Positions 17,319 through 26,356 of a stretch of 27,178 nt of DNA are shown here, piece after piece. The position numbers and the translations under genes were made by a program. Positions within the stretch are counted from its first letter, which is position 1. Every line of letters begins with the position of its first letter. The notes under the pieces were generated by a model. That model was not told where the DNA came from. It saw only the letters and a list, made by a program, of their open reading frames with translations, and did not search any database. The stretch comes from CAYGXH01 sp964354485 (lineage in GTDB: Bacteria > Bacteroidota > Ignavibacteria > UBA10030 > SZUA-254), in contig CAYGZY010000184.1 of NCBI GenBank assembly GCA_964354485.1, forward strand, positions 1 through 27,178, given 5' to 3'.

Positions 17319-18482
17319 ATGAAAATTCATGAATACCAGGCAAAAGAGATATTAAAAAAGTTCGGTGTGCCGGCCCCAAAGGGGAATGTCGCGTTCTCTG
17401 TTGATGATGCCGTACGCGCCGCCGGTAGCATTGGAGGCAGTGTATGGGTTGTAAAGGCGCAGATACATGCAGGTGGACGGGGAAAGGGTGGAGGCGTAAA
17501 ACTCGCGAGGAGTCCGGAAGAAGTCAGATTGTTTGCTTCTCAGATCCTGGGGATGCGTCTCGTAACACATCAGACGGGACCGGAAGGAAGGATCGTGAAA
17601 CGGCTTCTCATCGAACAGGGTATCTCAATAGCGAAAGAGCTGTACGTGGGAATCACCCTCGACCGCGCCAAATCACAGAATGTTGTGATGGCTTCAACGG
17701 AGGGTGGAGTGGAAATTGAGAAAGTTGCCGCAGAAACGCCTGAAAAAATTCTCAAGGAAACTATTCACCCGGCTCTCGGCTTTAGAGAATTCCAGGCACG
17801 AAAACTCGCTTTCGGTCTCGGCCTCACCGGTGATGCGCTAAAAAATTGCGTCAAGTTCCTCATCGCACTCTACCGCGCCTATGACGAGTCAGATGCTTCA
17901 CTCGCTGAGATTAATCCCCTCGTCCTTACCACCGACGGACAGATCATCGCCCTCGATGCGAAGATGAATTTCGATGATAACGCGCTCTACCGTCATCCCG
18001 ATATCGTCACGATGCGCGATCTTGACGAGGAAGAACCGCTCGAAATTGAGGCGTCAAAGTATAACCTCAATTACATCAAACTCGACGGAAATGTCGGCTG
18101 CATGGTCAATGGCGCCGGTCTTGCAATGGCGACAATGGATATCATCAAGCTGGCGGGTGGCGAGCCTGCAAACTTTCTCGACGTCGGAGGCGGTGCGAAC
18201 GTGGAAACTGTGTCCAACGGATTCAGAATCATCCTATCGGACAAAAATGTAAAGGCAGTCCTCATAAATATTTTTGGCGGGATTGTACGCTGCGATCGGG
18301 TTGCGAATGGTGTTGTGGAAGCTGTTCGACAGCTGAACGTCAGCTTGCCTATTGTAGTTCGGTTGGAAGGCACCAATGCCGAAGAAGCACGCAAGATTCT
18401 GGCTGACTCCGTGCTGAATTTTTCTGTCGCGACGAGTTTTCAGGATGCTGCAGAGAAGGTAACAAGTGCAATTACAAAGTGA
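17319..18482 (+). CDS. sucC: Succinyl-CoA synthetase (ADP-forming) beta subunit
   Basis: 387 residues, the normal SucC length. The N-terminal ATP-grasp domain begins MKIHEYQAKEILKKFGVP and contains AQIHAGGRGKGGGVK (about 47-61), the nucleotide-binding loop; SLAEINPLVL and ALDAKMNFDDNALYRH carry the metal-binding residues. The C-terminal CoA-ligase-like domain has GCMVNGAGLAMATMD, FLDVGGGA and NIFGGIVRCD. With SucD it makes ATP from succinyl-CoA in the TCA cycle. AGGAG stands about 5 nt before the ATG. The alpha-subunit gene sucD is not adjacent, so the subunits must be encoded at separate loci. The next gene begins within 10 nt of the stop. Confidence 0.95.
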   Translation: MKIHEYQAKEILKKFGVPAPKGNVAFSVDDAVRAAGSIGGSVWVVKAQIHAGGRGKGGGVKLARSPEEVRLFASQILGMRLVTHQTGPEGRIVKRLLIEQGISIAKELYVGITLDRAKSQNVVMASTEGGVEIEKVAAETPEKILKETIHPALGFREFQARKLAFGLGLTGDALKNCVKFLIALYRAYDESDASLAEINPLVLTTDGQIIALDAKMNFDDNALYRHPDIVTMRDLDEEEPLEIEASKYNLNYIKLDGNVGCMVNGAGLAMATMDIIKLAGGEPANFLDVGGGANVETVSNGFRIILSDKNVKAVLINIFGGIVRCDRVANGVVEAVRQLNVSLPIVVRLEGTNAEEARKILADSVLNFSVATSFQDAAEKVTSAITK

Positions 18483-18491
18483 GGAATGAAT

Positions 18492-19016
18492 ATGAAGAAA
18501 AAAGCAACACCACAGATGAGAAATTACGCTAAACAACTCTTGCTGTACATCGTCGATAAGGAACCGCTTGAGGTCATGGAATCAACGCCTGCAGGGATAG
18601 GACGGGCGATAAGCCGGCTGTCGGCAAAGCAGATGAAACAATCTCCCGCAAAGAAGAAATGGTCGATCGCTGAAATTCTTGCACACCTCGCCGACGGTGA
18701 GATAGTTCTGGGATACCGGCTCAGGAAAATTATATCTGAACCCGGATCGAAAATCGAATCGTATGATCAGAATAAGTGGGCAAAAAACCTGACATACCAT
18801 ACTGCTGACGGCAGGGAAAGACTCGCAACGTTTTCTGCCCTTCGAAGGGCAAATGTTCATTTGCTGCGATCCCTCAAATCATCTGCGTGGAAACGCCACG
18901 GGATCCATCAGGAACGCGGGAAAGAGACAGTCGAACGTATGGTCCTGCTCTACGCCGGTCACGACATGAACCACCTTAAGCAGATTCAACATATCGCCAA
19001 CAACTTCAGGCGGTAA
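18492..19016 (+). CDS. DinB/YfiT-like putative metal-binding protein
   Basis: About 174 residues predicted to be a helical bundle. The pattern matches DinB-like proteins: WSIAEILAHLADGE in the second helix gives one His ligand, and the C-terminal GHDMNHLKQIQHI gives two more, the usual metal-binding triad. LSAKQMKQSPAKKKWS before the first motif is also typical. Family members include thiol-dependent transferases and many uncharacterised proteins; no substrate is evident. Two ATGs, 18486 and 18492, compete: AGGA (18482-18485) is 6 nt before the second but abuts the first, so I choose 18492. It follows the sucC stop closely, so co-transcription is likely. Its link to the neighbouring metabolic genes is unknown. 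Confidence 0.75.
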   Translation: MKKKATPQMRNYAKQLLLYIVDKEPLEVMESTPAGIGRAISRLSAKQMKQSPAKKKWSIAEILAHLADGEIVLGYRLRKIISEPGSKIESYDQNKWAKNLTYHTADGRERLATFSALRRANVHLLRSLKSSAWKRHGIHQERGKETVERMVLLYAGHDMNHLKQIQHIANNFRR

Positions 19017-19038
19017 GACCGATCTTTCCACTGTGCTT

Positions 19039-19044
19039 TATAAT
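19039..19044 (+). promoter_or_regulatory. Isolated perfect -10 hexamer upstream of tpiA
   Basis: TATAAT at 19039-19044 lies about 105 nt before the tpiA start, in the 133-nt gap after the DinB-like gene. No recognisable -35 box stands 16-18 nt upstream (AGACCG) and there is no extended -10 TG, so the promoter is only a possibility. Confidence 0.25.
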
Positions 19045-19149
19045 GCTTGTACACTGCAGGCGAAAGACTTCCATGTAATGCAGGAAATAACAATCCATAT
19101 TCATTAATAAAAACTGTAGTCGCACACGTAAGGGAATTGAGGATTTCAT

Positions 19150-19929
19150 ATGCGAAAGAAAGTTGTAGTCGGTAATTGGAAGATGAAAAAGGATCTTCGC
19201 GAGACAGTCGCTCTCATCAGCGAGCTTAAAAAAAGCATGGGAAGTAAAATTGAGGATGTTGGTGTCGTCATCTGTCCGCAATTTCCCTCACTTGCTGTTG
19301 CGTATTCATTATTGAAGGACTCGAAAATCGCACTGGGAGCACAGAACTTGTCTCAGCACAGTGACGGAGCGTACACAGGTGAGGTCTCGGGCGCAATGCT
19401 CCGAAGCGCCGGATGTCAATACGTCATTGTGGGTCATTCGGAACGCAGACAGTATTTTAAGGAGAGCGATGTTCTTGTGAACGCAAAGATCAAATCGGCG
19501 CTGAAGGAAAATCTGATCCCTATTGTCTGTGTCGGCGAAACGCTCGCGGAGAGAGAAACCGGAAGTACACACACCATCGTTACGGCACAGGTAGAAGGAG
19601 TGTTCCATGATATGACGGCAGAGGATGTGCAAAAAACCATAGTTGCATACGAGCCGGTATGGGCAATCGGAACAGGGAAAAATGCGACTCCCGATCAGGC
19701 AAATGAAGTGCATCGGCTCATACGGGAAATCATAAGAAAAAAATATTCCAAACCTCTCGCTGAGGGAATGATTATCCTTTACGGCGGCAGTGTGAATGAA
19801 AAAAACGCTTCATCCCTTTTTTCACAAGCGGATATAGACGGCGGATTAGTCGGAGGGGCCAGTCTGAAATTCGAAACCTTCGCAGCTATTGCCCGCGCTG
19901 CAGCCGATGCAATGCGTCTTTTTGCATAA
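19150..19929 (+). CDS. tpiA: Triosephosphate isomerase
   Basis: 259 residues, a (beta/alpha)8 barrel of standard length. Catalytic residues are all present: Asn9 and Lys11 (GNWKMK), the electrophile His96 (VGHSERR) and the base Glu168 (AYEPVWAIGTGK). The flexible loop follows Glu168, and LYGGSVNEKNA plus GGLVGGASL form the phosphate-binding end. It interconverts dihydroxyacetone phosphate and glyceraldehyde 3-phosphate in the cytoplasm. GAGGA is 7 nt before the ATG, fixing the start. The gene follows the DinB-like gene by 133 nt and may be transcribed separately. Confidence 0.97.
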   Translation: MRKKVVVGNWKMKKDLRETVALISELKKSMGSKIEDVGVVICPQFPSLAVAYSLLKDSKIALGAQNLSQHSDGAYTGEVSGAMLRSAGCQYVIVGHSERRQYFKESDVLVNAKIKSALKENLIPIVCVGETLAERETGSTHTIVTAQVEGVFHDMTAEDVQKTIVAYEPVWAIGTGKNATPDQANEVHRLIREIIRKKYSKPLAEGMIILYGGSVNEKNASSLFSQADIDGGLVGGASLKFETFAAIARAAADAMRLFA

Positions 19930-19951
19930 GGTCATTATCGATATAATGGCT
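19930..19951 (+). terminator. Hairpin directly after tpiA
   Basis: GGTCATTAT (19930-19938) pairs with ATAATGGCT (19943-19951) over loop CGAT, nine pairs counting three G-U pairs. It begins right after the tpiA stop. The bases that follow are mixed, not a U-run, so termination would be weak. Confidence 0.3.
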
Positions 19952-19998
19952 ATGTAAGGTATTTATTCATATAATTACTCGAATAGTTTGAATTATCA

Positions 19999-20027
19999 TT
20001 GCATTCCGGACATTTTTTTATTATATT
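19999..20027 (+). promoter_or_regulatory. Candidate promoter of the GH2-Yip1 gene
   Basis: TTGCAT (19999-20004), a 17-nt spacer and TATATT (20022-20027) resemble a sigma-70-like promoter, about 32 nt before the assigned GTG. The DNA is AT-rich, so chance matches are likely. Confidence 0.35.
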
Positions 20028-20058
20028 GTCTTGATTTTTTTAAAATTTTGCCGATAAA

Positions 20059-22740
20059 GTGCCGTTGAAATTCAGCTGCTGTCTCCATTCACTTTTGGAA
20101 ATTAAGCATATAAGAAAATCCTCGCGGGTATATACGGCCTCTCCTAGATTATTTCTCACGCTGACGTTATCGAGTTTTTTTGTTATTTCCAGCGTATTTT
20201 CACAGTTTTTACCTATCCTGTCATCCCATAAGTTTTATGTGAACGGTAAGCCCACGCCCCTGGGCGCCGATGCTGCCCTTTTTCCTGACTCACCCACCCG
20301 CACTAAAGTAGACCTTGCAGGATTATGGAATTACTCCTTTGATGGTGAGTCATGGAACACCGTTGAAATTCCCAATGCATACACATATAACGGAACACTC
20401 ACATTCCAGCGTAAGTTTGAAGTTACATCCGATATGATCGAAAAGTATGCCTTTTCTCTTGTGGCATACGGAATAAACTACCAGTCTGAAGTGACTATTA
20501 ATGGCAATTTCATCGGTCGGCATGTGGGTGGTTATACCTCGTTTGTATTTCGGATACCCGCAGATGTACTGCAGGTGGGAAATGAGAATGTTATTAAAAT
20601 TGTCGTCGACAATGATTTGAATCCCACATCTACTTTGCCGCTTGAATCGCTTGTGGGCGGACTGCGGTCCTATGGCGGAATTTTCCGTGATATATATTTG
20701 CTTGCAACACCCAAGTTGTCCATAGAAGATGTAAGTGTGGTATCGACATTACAACCTGATCGAAAAGCCGCGAACATTGTTGTACAGGCTGAAATCTCCG
20801 ACCGTGAATCCGGAGAAAAGACAGAATCCGGAGTTTTCATAGGCGTTCAGTGCGAAGTGTATGATAAACTGCAGGGAGATCTTGCCGGTCGGAGCGGTAT
20901 TGTTCCCATCTCGCCCCGTGCAAAAAAATCGATATCCCAAAAGATCGATGTTCTCCTTGCGGCTCCAAAACTCTGGTCTCCGGCAGCACCCGATCTCTAT
21001 GTACTCAAGTGTCAGATCATCCGGGTTGTGAATAAGGAAATCGTTCTGGTTGATGAGTACTCAGTCGATATCGGAATCCGCTCGCTTGAATGGAAGAATG
21101 GAAACCTCGCCATTAATGATTCTCTGATTATGCTCAAGGGTATTCTCTGGAATGAGGATCATGAGACGTTCGGCTCGGCAATGACATACGAGATCATGGA
21201 AAGGGACATTGCGTCGATCGTGACACTTGGCGCCAACCTCGTCCGTTTTCGTCATCCCCCGCATCCCTATATGTTGAATTTATGCGATCGGTACGGATTG
21301 CTTGTATTAGAAGATGTACCGGTCATACATGTGCCGTATGAATTTCTTTCGAAGGAGAATTACCAGGACTTAGTTACAAGTTTTGCTAAAGAAATGGTAA
21401 ACAGGGATCGTCACCATGTTTCCGTACTTGCATGGGGAATTGGAGACGAATTTGAAATCGATCAACCCAATGCATGTGAGTTCATCAACGGTCTGCGAAA
21501 CGTCATCAAGGCGCTCGATAAGCGTTACGTGTACTTTACTTCATCGGGAATTAATAATCAGTGCTATGAGTATGTCGATATCATAGGTTTAAACAGCTAC
21601 GGGGAAGAAAGTAAACAATTCCGTGAGATCCTGAATTACTACAAGGAACGGTTCACGGAGAAGCCGGTTATCGTGGCTCGCTATGGGACGGTTGTCGAAC
21701 CTGGGAATAAGAACGGTTACAGCGATCCGTTCTCAATGGAATACCAGTCACGGTACGCGGTGCTTTTTTATAATATGATGGTGGAGACGAAGATAGCGGG
21801 GGGCATTTTCTGGTCGTACAATGATTGGTATTCCGATCGACCGGCTCTCACTGCGCGCTCCTCCGATCCGTACCTCTGCACGATGGGGATTGTCAACAGT
21901 TCGCGAGAAAAACGGACAGGATTTAATTACGTTCGCACCCTGTTTAAGGAAGAAAAAGTGCAGGCGCTGCCGGTTGGCAACTATTCATCACATACACCGC
22001 TCATCTACGTTATAGCCGGATTCATCGTTTTGATCACACTGGCGTTTCTTTATAATGCAAACCGCCGCTTCAGGGACGGTGTTAACCGTTCATTATTACG
22101 GACGTATAACTTCTTCGCCGATGTGCGCGATCAGCGGATCCTGCCCATCAGCCATTCCTTTTTTCTCGCTATCGTTGTTTCGGTTACCTGGGCGATCGTC
22201 TTTTCAAGTATTTTTACTCACTACCGGTCCAATATTCTCCTCGATAATGTAATCAGTCAGTTCATGCCGGATGCATTGAAGGAACGTTTCATCTATCTGG
22301 TATGGAATCCTCCCGAGTTTATCCTCGTTTTCTCGGGGTTCTGTTTTTTCAAGCTTCTCCTGCTTGTTGCATTCGTCAGAATATTTTCCATGGTGGTAAA
22401 AACACGCGTCCAACTGTATAACGCTTTCACGATTACTATTTGGTCGATGCTGCCGTCGATTATCCTTATTCCGGTGAGTATGATTTTACTCCGCCTCATG
22501 GAAACCGATATGTACGTAGTACCGGTATTCATACTTCTCGGCATTATCATTCTGTGGATCATACTGCGGTTGCTTAAAGGTATTTCGATAATTTATGATG
22601 TTATTCCATTAAAGGTTTATGCGGTCGGTTTCCTGTTGCTTTTAATCGTCGGGGCGGCATTTTACAGCTACATCGATTACACACATTCCGCTTCCATTCA
22701 CGTCGAGTATCTTATAAAAACAATGACTCAGCCCAGATGA
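20059..22740 (+). CDS. GH2-like (beta-galactosidase-fold) ectodomain fused to a C-terminal Yip1-like membrane domain
   Basis: 893 residues. An N-terminal hydrophobic segment (about 29-50, ending VFSQF) is a signal peptide or anchor. A GH2 sugar-binding domain (about 80-220) shows LAGLWNYSFDG and GLRSYGGIFRDIYL; an Ig-like domain follows (about 220-350). The TIM barrel (about 355-620) has ILWNEDHETFGSA, LVRFRHPPHPYMLNLCDRYG and GIFWSYNDWY. Acid/base Glu464 is kept (WGIGDEF), but the strand that normally holds the nucleophile reads VIVARYG, with Arg541 where SE(F/Y)G or TE(F/Y)G is expected. From about 650 to the end are six or so membrane segments resembling Yip1 domains. So the outer part would face the periplasm, perhaps binding rather than cleaving glycan. 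The GTG start at 20059 lacks a ribosome site and no better start exists. smc begins 9 nt after its stop. Confidence 0.75.
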   Translation: MPLKFSCCLHSLLEIKHIRKSSRVYTASPRLFLTLTLSSFFVISSVFSQFLPILSSHKFYVNGKPTPLGADAALFPDSPTRTKVDLAGLWNYSFDGESWNTVEIPNAYTYNGTLTFQRKFEVTSDMIEKYAFSLVAYGINYQSEVTINGNFIGRHVGGYTSFVFRIPADVLQVGNENVIKIVVDNDLNPTSTLPLESLVGGLRSYGGIFRDIYLLATPKLSIEDVSVVSTLQPDRKAANIVVQAEISDRESGEKTESGVFIGVQCEVYDKLQGDLAGRSGIVPISPRAKKSISQKIDVLLAAPKLWSPAAPDLYVLKCQIIRVVNKEIVLVDEYSVDIGIRSLEWKNGNLAINDSLIMLKGILWNEDHETFGSAMTYEIMERDIASIVTLGANLVRFRHPPHPYMLNLCDRYGLLVLEDVPVIHVPYEFLSKENYQDLVTSFAKEMVNRDRHHVSVLAWGIGDEFEIDQPNACEFINGLRNVIKALDKRYVYFTSSGINNQCYEYVDIIGLNSYGEESKQFREILNYYKERFTEKPVIVARYGTVVEPGNKNGYSDPFSMEYQSRYAVLFYNMMVETKIAGGIFWSYNDWYSDRPALTARSSDPYLCTMGIVNSSREKRTGFNYVRTLFKEEKVQALPVGNYSSHTPLIYVIAGFIVLITLAFLYNANRRFRDGVNRSLLRTYNFFADVRDQRILPISHSFFLAIVVSVTWAIVFSSIFTHYRSNILLDNVISQFMPDALKERFIYLVWNPPEFILVFSGFCFFKLLLLVAFVRIFSMVVKTRVQLYNAFTITIWSMLPSIILIPVSMILLRLMETDMYVVPVFILLGIIILWIILRLLKGISIIYDVIPLKVYAVGFLLLLIVGAAFYSYIDYTHSASIHVEYLIKTMTQPR

Positions 22741-22749
22741 AGAGGACCT

Positions 22750-25700
22750 ATGTACCTGTCCAAAATTGAAATCATCGGATTTAAGTCTTTTGCGCAGCGG
22801 GTCAACCTCAACTTCGATGCAGGGGTGACTGCCATCGTCGGTCCCAATGGGTGCGGAAAAACAAACATTGTCGATGCGATTCGCTGGGCACTGGGCGAAC
22901 AACGCTACAGTACCCTCCGGAGCGACAAGATGGAAGATGTGATATTCAATGGTACGAAGTTCCGAAAACCGCTCGGATTGTCGGAAGTATCACTCACGAT
23001 TGAAAATACAAAGGGAATTCTTCCGACGGATTACTCGGAAGTTACAATAACACGCCGCGTCTTCAGGTCGGGGGAGAGCGAATACCTCCTGAATAAGGTT
23101 CCGTGCCGACTGAAAGATATCGTGGACCTCTTTATGGATACGGGTATGGGCAGCGATGCTTACTCCGTGATCGAGCTGAAGATGGTCGAAACGATACTCA
23201 GCGACAAGACAGACGAGCGCAGGAGGCTGTTCGAAGAGGCGGCCGGCGTAACCAAGTATAAGTTTCGCAGGAAGGCGGCCATCCGGAAACTGGAGGATGT
23301 ACGACAGGATCTGGCGCGTGTAAATGATATTGTCAAAGAGATCCAAAAGACCGTAAGCTCCCTTGAGAGACAGGCGAAAAAGGCAGAACAGTACAATGAA
23401 GTGTCGGGGCGGCTCAAGGCTCTTGAAATTGACCTTCTCGAGAGGGAGTATGCCTATCTTCATGCAAAACTGAAACCCCTTGAAGAGCGGTTCAATTTCA
23501 CAAGTGCAGACAGGACAAAAATAGACACTGCGTTAAAGGAACAGGAAGATCGGATAGATCAGCTACGGATGACACTGACCGATCTTGAAAATCAGTTGGA
23601 AGAAGTTCAACGTGGTTCGACAGCCGCCTACGAGCGCATACACCAGCTCGAAGAAAAAATTCTTGTCTCGAAGGAACGGAAGAATTCACTGCTTGTCAAC
23701 ATCGAAAGGTGTGAAAAAGAGAAAAACGATCTGAACGATCAGGAACGCATCGTCGGAGAGGAAAAGATATCCCTCGCGCAGCGGTTGGAAGCGTGCTGCC
23801 GCGAACTCGGGGAAATTGACAGCGTGTTTGCGAAGATTAAGGATGAATACCGTATACTGACGGAATCCCTCGAAGAGAAAAAAGACGAACACAGGTGTCT
23901 CAAAGAAAATATTTTTACAGCTGCACAAAATATAATCGGTAAACGCGGAGAACTTGACCGGGCAAAGGCGCGAGCCGATAATTTCCGGGGCCGGATTGAC
24001 CGTTCTACAGAAGAAAATGCTCTCTACCGCGAAGATATTAACAGGGTCGAAGAGGAAATTAAATCACTGACCCAGATGGATCGCGACCTGAGAAAGCGGT
24101 TTGCAGAGGCGGAGGTACATCTGACCGCAAAACAGCAGGAAAAGGAAAACCTGCGACTTCGGGCAGAGGATATCCGCAGGGAAGTCGGAAATCTGGAACA
24201 TGATGTAGAACGTAAAGTTTCAAAAATTGAATTCCTCAATAAAATGATCGAGGGAAGTGAGGGTTATACTGAAAGTGTGCTCTACTTCCTCCGGCATGCG
24301 GAGTGGAAAGAGAAAAACATCGTAACCGTGGCTGATATCATTCACACCGAGGGAAAATACCGTATCGCAGTGGAAGCTGCCCTGGGCGAAATGGCACACG
24401 CTCTGGTGGTCAGTCGCACCGAAGACGGCTATGCCGCCATCGAGGAACTGAAGAGCCGGAAACGCGGACAGGCAGCGTTCATTAGTCTCGAATGGGTGCC
24501 GAGAATATCCCGGAAAAGGCGGATGAAAGCCGATACCTGGATATGGGCCTCAGATATCGTTCACTGTGAAAAAATATACCGGCCCCTCATCCAATTCCTG
24601 CTGGACGATGTTGCGATCATCGAGAAATCGGATGATGTAGGTCGACTCGCCAGACAGACGGTCGGTGTCCGCTGGGTTTCCGCCGAAGGTCAGATAGTCA
24701 CAACATCCGGCTTTATGAAAGGCGGGAGTAGGAGAATCGATGAAGGTGGTCTCATAGGTAAGAAATCCCAGATTGCAGATATTCAGAAGGAGATAACGGA
24801 GATCCAGTCCCGTATCTCGGGTCTGACGGACGAAGGGAATTCGCTGCAAAAAATCCATGACGGGATTACGCTTGAGGCAGAACGGGGTGCCGTTAAAGCG
24901 TTCGAGAAGGAGATGGCCGGCATCGAGATGAAAATTGCACAGCTTGAGTTCGAAAAGAAACATGCCTACGAAGGAATCGAGAGGAATGATGAGGAAGCCC
25001 AGCTTCTCGGCAAAGAAGTTGAGAGTCTCCGGGATGCATGCGGAATCCTTAATAACGAAATTGCAAATCTGGAAGCAAAAAAACATAGCGATGACCTGCG
25101 TGCTGAAGAACTGGCAGCCGAACTGCATACCGTAGAGAGTCAATGGAACGATAAGGGGAAGGCTGTCAACGATATTGAAATAAAACTTGTGACTCTCCAG
25201 AGCGAAGAACACACGATCACACGCGACATCGAGCGATCGAATGCCCGCTTGGACGATATCCGCCTGACACTTATCCGCCGTGATGAAGAAATTTCACGTG
25301 CTGAAGTCGATATCAAAAGACTGATGGAGGATGTCGCACACTTTGATGAGGATCTTGCGGGAGTGCGGAACGAATATAATGCGATCGAGGGCAGAAAACA
25401 GGAGATCAATATCCTCTATGTAGATAAACGGAATGAACTCCATGAAATAGAGTTGAGAATTAAAGATGAGCGAAGGCTTCACGACGATTCCGTTGAAACG
25501 GCACATGACCTGGAGATGAAGATCTCTGAAATCAGATCGAATATTGATCATATCCGTCAGCGCGCCGGGGAGGAATTTGAAATTTCACTCGAATTAAAAT
25601 CGTATCCCGAGGACGAATGGGTCGATTTTGCGCATCTGCGTGAAGAGGTGCGGAATTTAAAAGAGCGAATTCGTATCCTGGGGGCAATCAATTTTGCCGC

Positions 25701-26310
25701 ATTCGATGAATTCAACAGCGAGAGCGGACGGCTGAATTTTCTCAGCCAGCAACGGGATGATCTCCTTGATGCGGAGAAGACCCTGTTGAATACGATCGAC
25801 GAAATCAACACAACAGCTCAGCGTAAATTTTCTGAAACCTTTTCTAAAATCCGGCTTAACTTCATCACGATTTTCAAGGAACTCTTCCAGGAGGGAGATG
25901 AATGTGACCTGAAACTCGAAGAGGGTATCGATCCACTCGAGGCGGGAATCGAGATTATCGCAAAACCGAGAGGTAAACGGCCGACATCAATCGATCTTCT
26001 GTCGGGAGGAGAAAAGACGCTGACGGCAATTGCGCTTCTGTTTGCAATTTACCTCGTCAAACCGAGTCCTTTCTGCATACTGGATGAAGTTGATGCCCCG
26101 TTGGATGATTCCAATATCGATCGGTTTACAAAGATTCTGAAGAAGTTCTCCAATAATACGCAATTTATAGTTGTCACCCACAACAAACGCACAATGGAAT
26201 CGGCGCAGGCTCTATACGGCGTGACGATGGAAGAGGAAGGCGTCTCGAAGATCGTTACGGTCCGGTTCAATGAAGAAGCACGAATCCGTTCTGCTACAGT
26301 AAATAATTGA
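22750..26310 (+). CDS. smc: Chromosome partition protein SMC
   Basis: 1186 residues, the standard bacterial SMC length. The N-terminal ATPase lobe has FKSFAQRV and Walker A GPNGCGKT (31-38). A long charged coiled coil (about 165-500) leads to the hinge (about 515-660), where VLYFLRHAEWK, AVEAALGEMAHALVV and GYAAIEELKSRKRGQAAF are typical. A second coiled coil (about 670-1020) returns to the C-terminal lobe with signature LSGGEKT (1084-1090) and Walker B FCILDEVDAP (Asp1112-Glu1113). The dimer organises and separates chromosomes with ScpA and ScpB, whose genes are not here. AGAGGA lies 5 nt before the ATG. The gene starts 9 nt after the GH2-Yip1 gene and is probably co-transcribed. No disruption is seen. 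Confidence 0.97.
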   Translation: MYLSKIEIIGFKSFAQRVNLNFDAGVTAIVGPNGCGKTNIVDAIRWALGEQRYSTLRSDKMEDVIFNGTKFRKPLGLSEVSLTIENTKGILPTDYSEVTITRRVFRSGESEYLLNKVPCRLKDIVDLFMDTGMGSDAYSVIELKMVETILSDKTDERRRLFEEAAGVTKYKFRRKAAIRKLEDVRQDLARVNDIVKEIQKTVSSLERQAKKAEQYNEVSGRLKALEIDLLEREYAYLHAKLKPLEERFNFTSADRTKIDTALKEQEDRIDQLRMTLTDLENQLEEVQRGSTAAYERIHQLEEKILVSKERKNSLLVNIERCEKEKNDLNDQERIVGEEKISLAQRLEACCRELGEIDSVFAKIKDEYRILTESLEEKKDEHRCLKENIFTAAQNIIGKRGELDRAKARADNFRGRIDRSTEENALYREDINRVEEEIKSLTQMDRDLRKRFAEAEVHLTAKQQEKENLRLRAEDIRREVGNLEHDVERKVSKIEFLNKMIEGSEGYTESVLYFLRHAEWKEKNIVTVADIIHTEGKYRIAVEAALGEMAHALVVSRTEDGYAAIEELKSRKRGQAAFISLEWVPRISRKRRMKADTWIWASDIVHCEKIYRPLIQFLLDDVAIIEKSDDVGRLARQTVGVRWVSAEGQIVTTSGFMKGGSRRIDEGGLIGKKSQIADIQKEITEIQSRISGLTDEGNSLQKIHDGITLEAERGAVKAFEKEMAGIEMKIAQLEFEKKHAYEGIERNDEEAQLLGKEVESLRDACGILNNEIANLEAKKHSDDLRAEELAAELHTVESQWNDKGKAVNDIEIKLVTLQSEEHTITRDIERSNARLDDIRLTLIRRDEEISRAEVDIKRLMEDVAHFDEDLAGVRNEYNAIEGRKQEINILYVDKRNELHEIELRIKDERRLHDDSVETAHDLEMKISEIRSNIDHIRQRAGEEFEISLELKSYPEDEWVDFAHLREEVRNLKERIRILGAINFAAFDEFNSESGRLNFLSQQRDDLLDAEKTLLNTIDEINTTAQRKFSETFSKIRLNFITIFKELFQEGDECDLKLEEGIDPLEAGIEIIAKPRGKRPTSIDLLSGGEKTLTAIALLFAIYLVKPSPFCILDEVDAPLDDSNIDRFTKILKKFSNNTQFIVVTHNKRTMESAQALYGVTMEEEGVSKIVTVRFNEEARIRSATVNN

Positions 26311-26356
26311 ATAAAAGCACTTTTATTTCCTCCGGGGAAAGTCTCCAGCGTGTCCG

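Noticed and set aside
26310..26327. AATAAAAG-CA-CTTTTATT inverted repeat after smc as a terminator
   Set aside because: The stem is almost all A-T with a two-base gap and no U-run follows; it would be too unstable.
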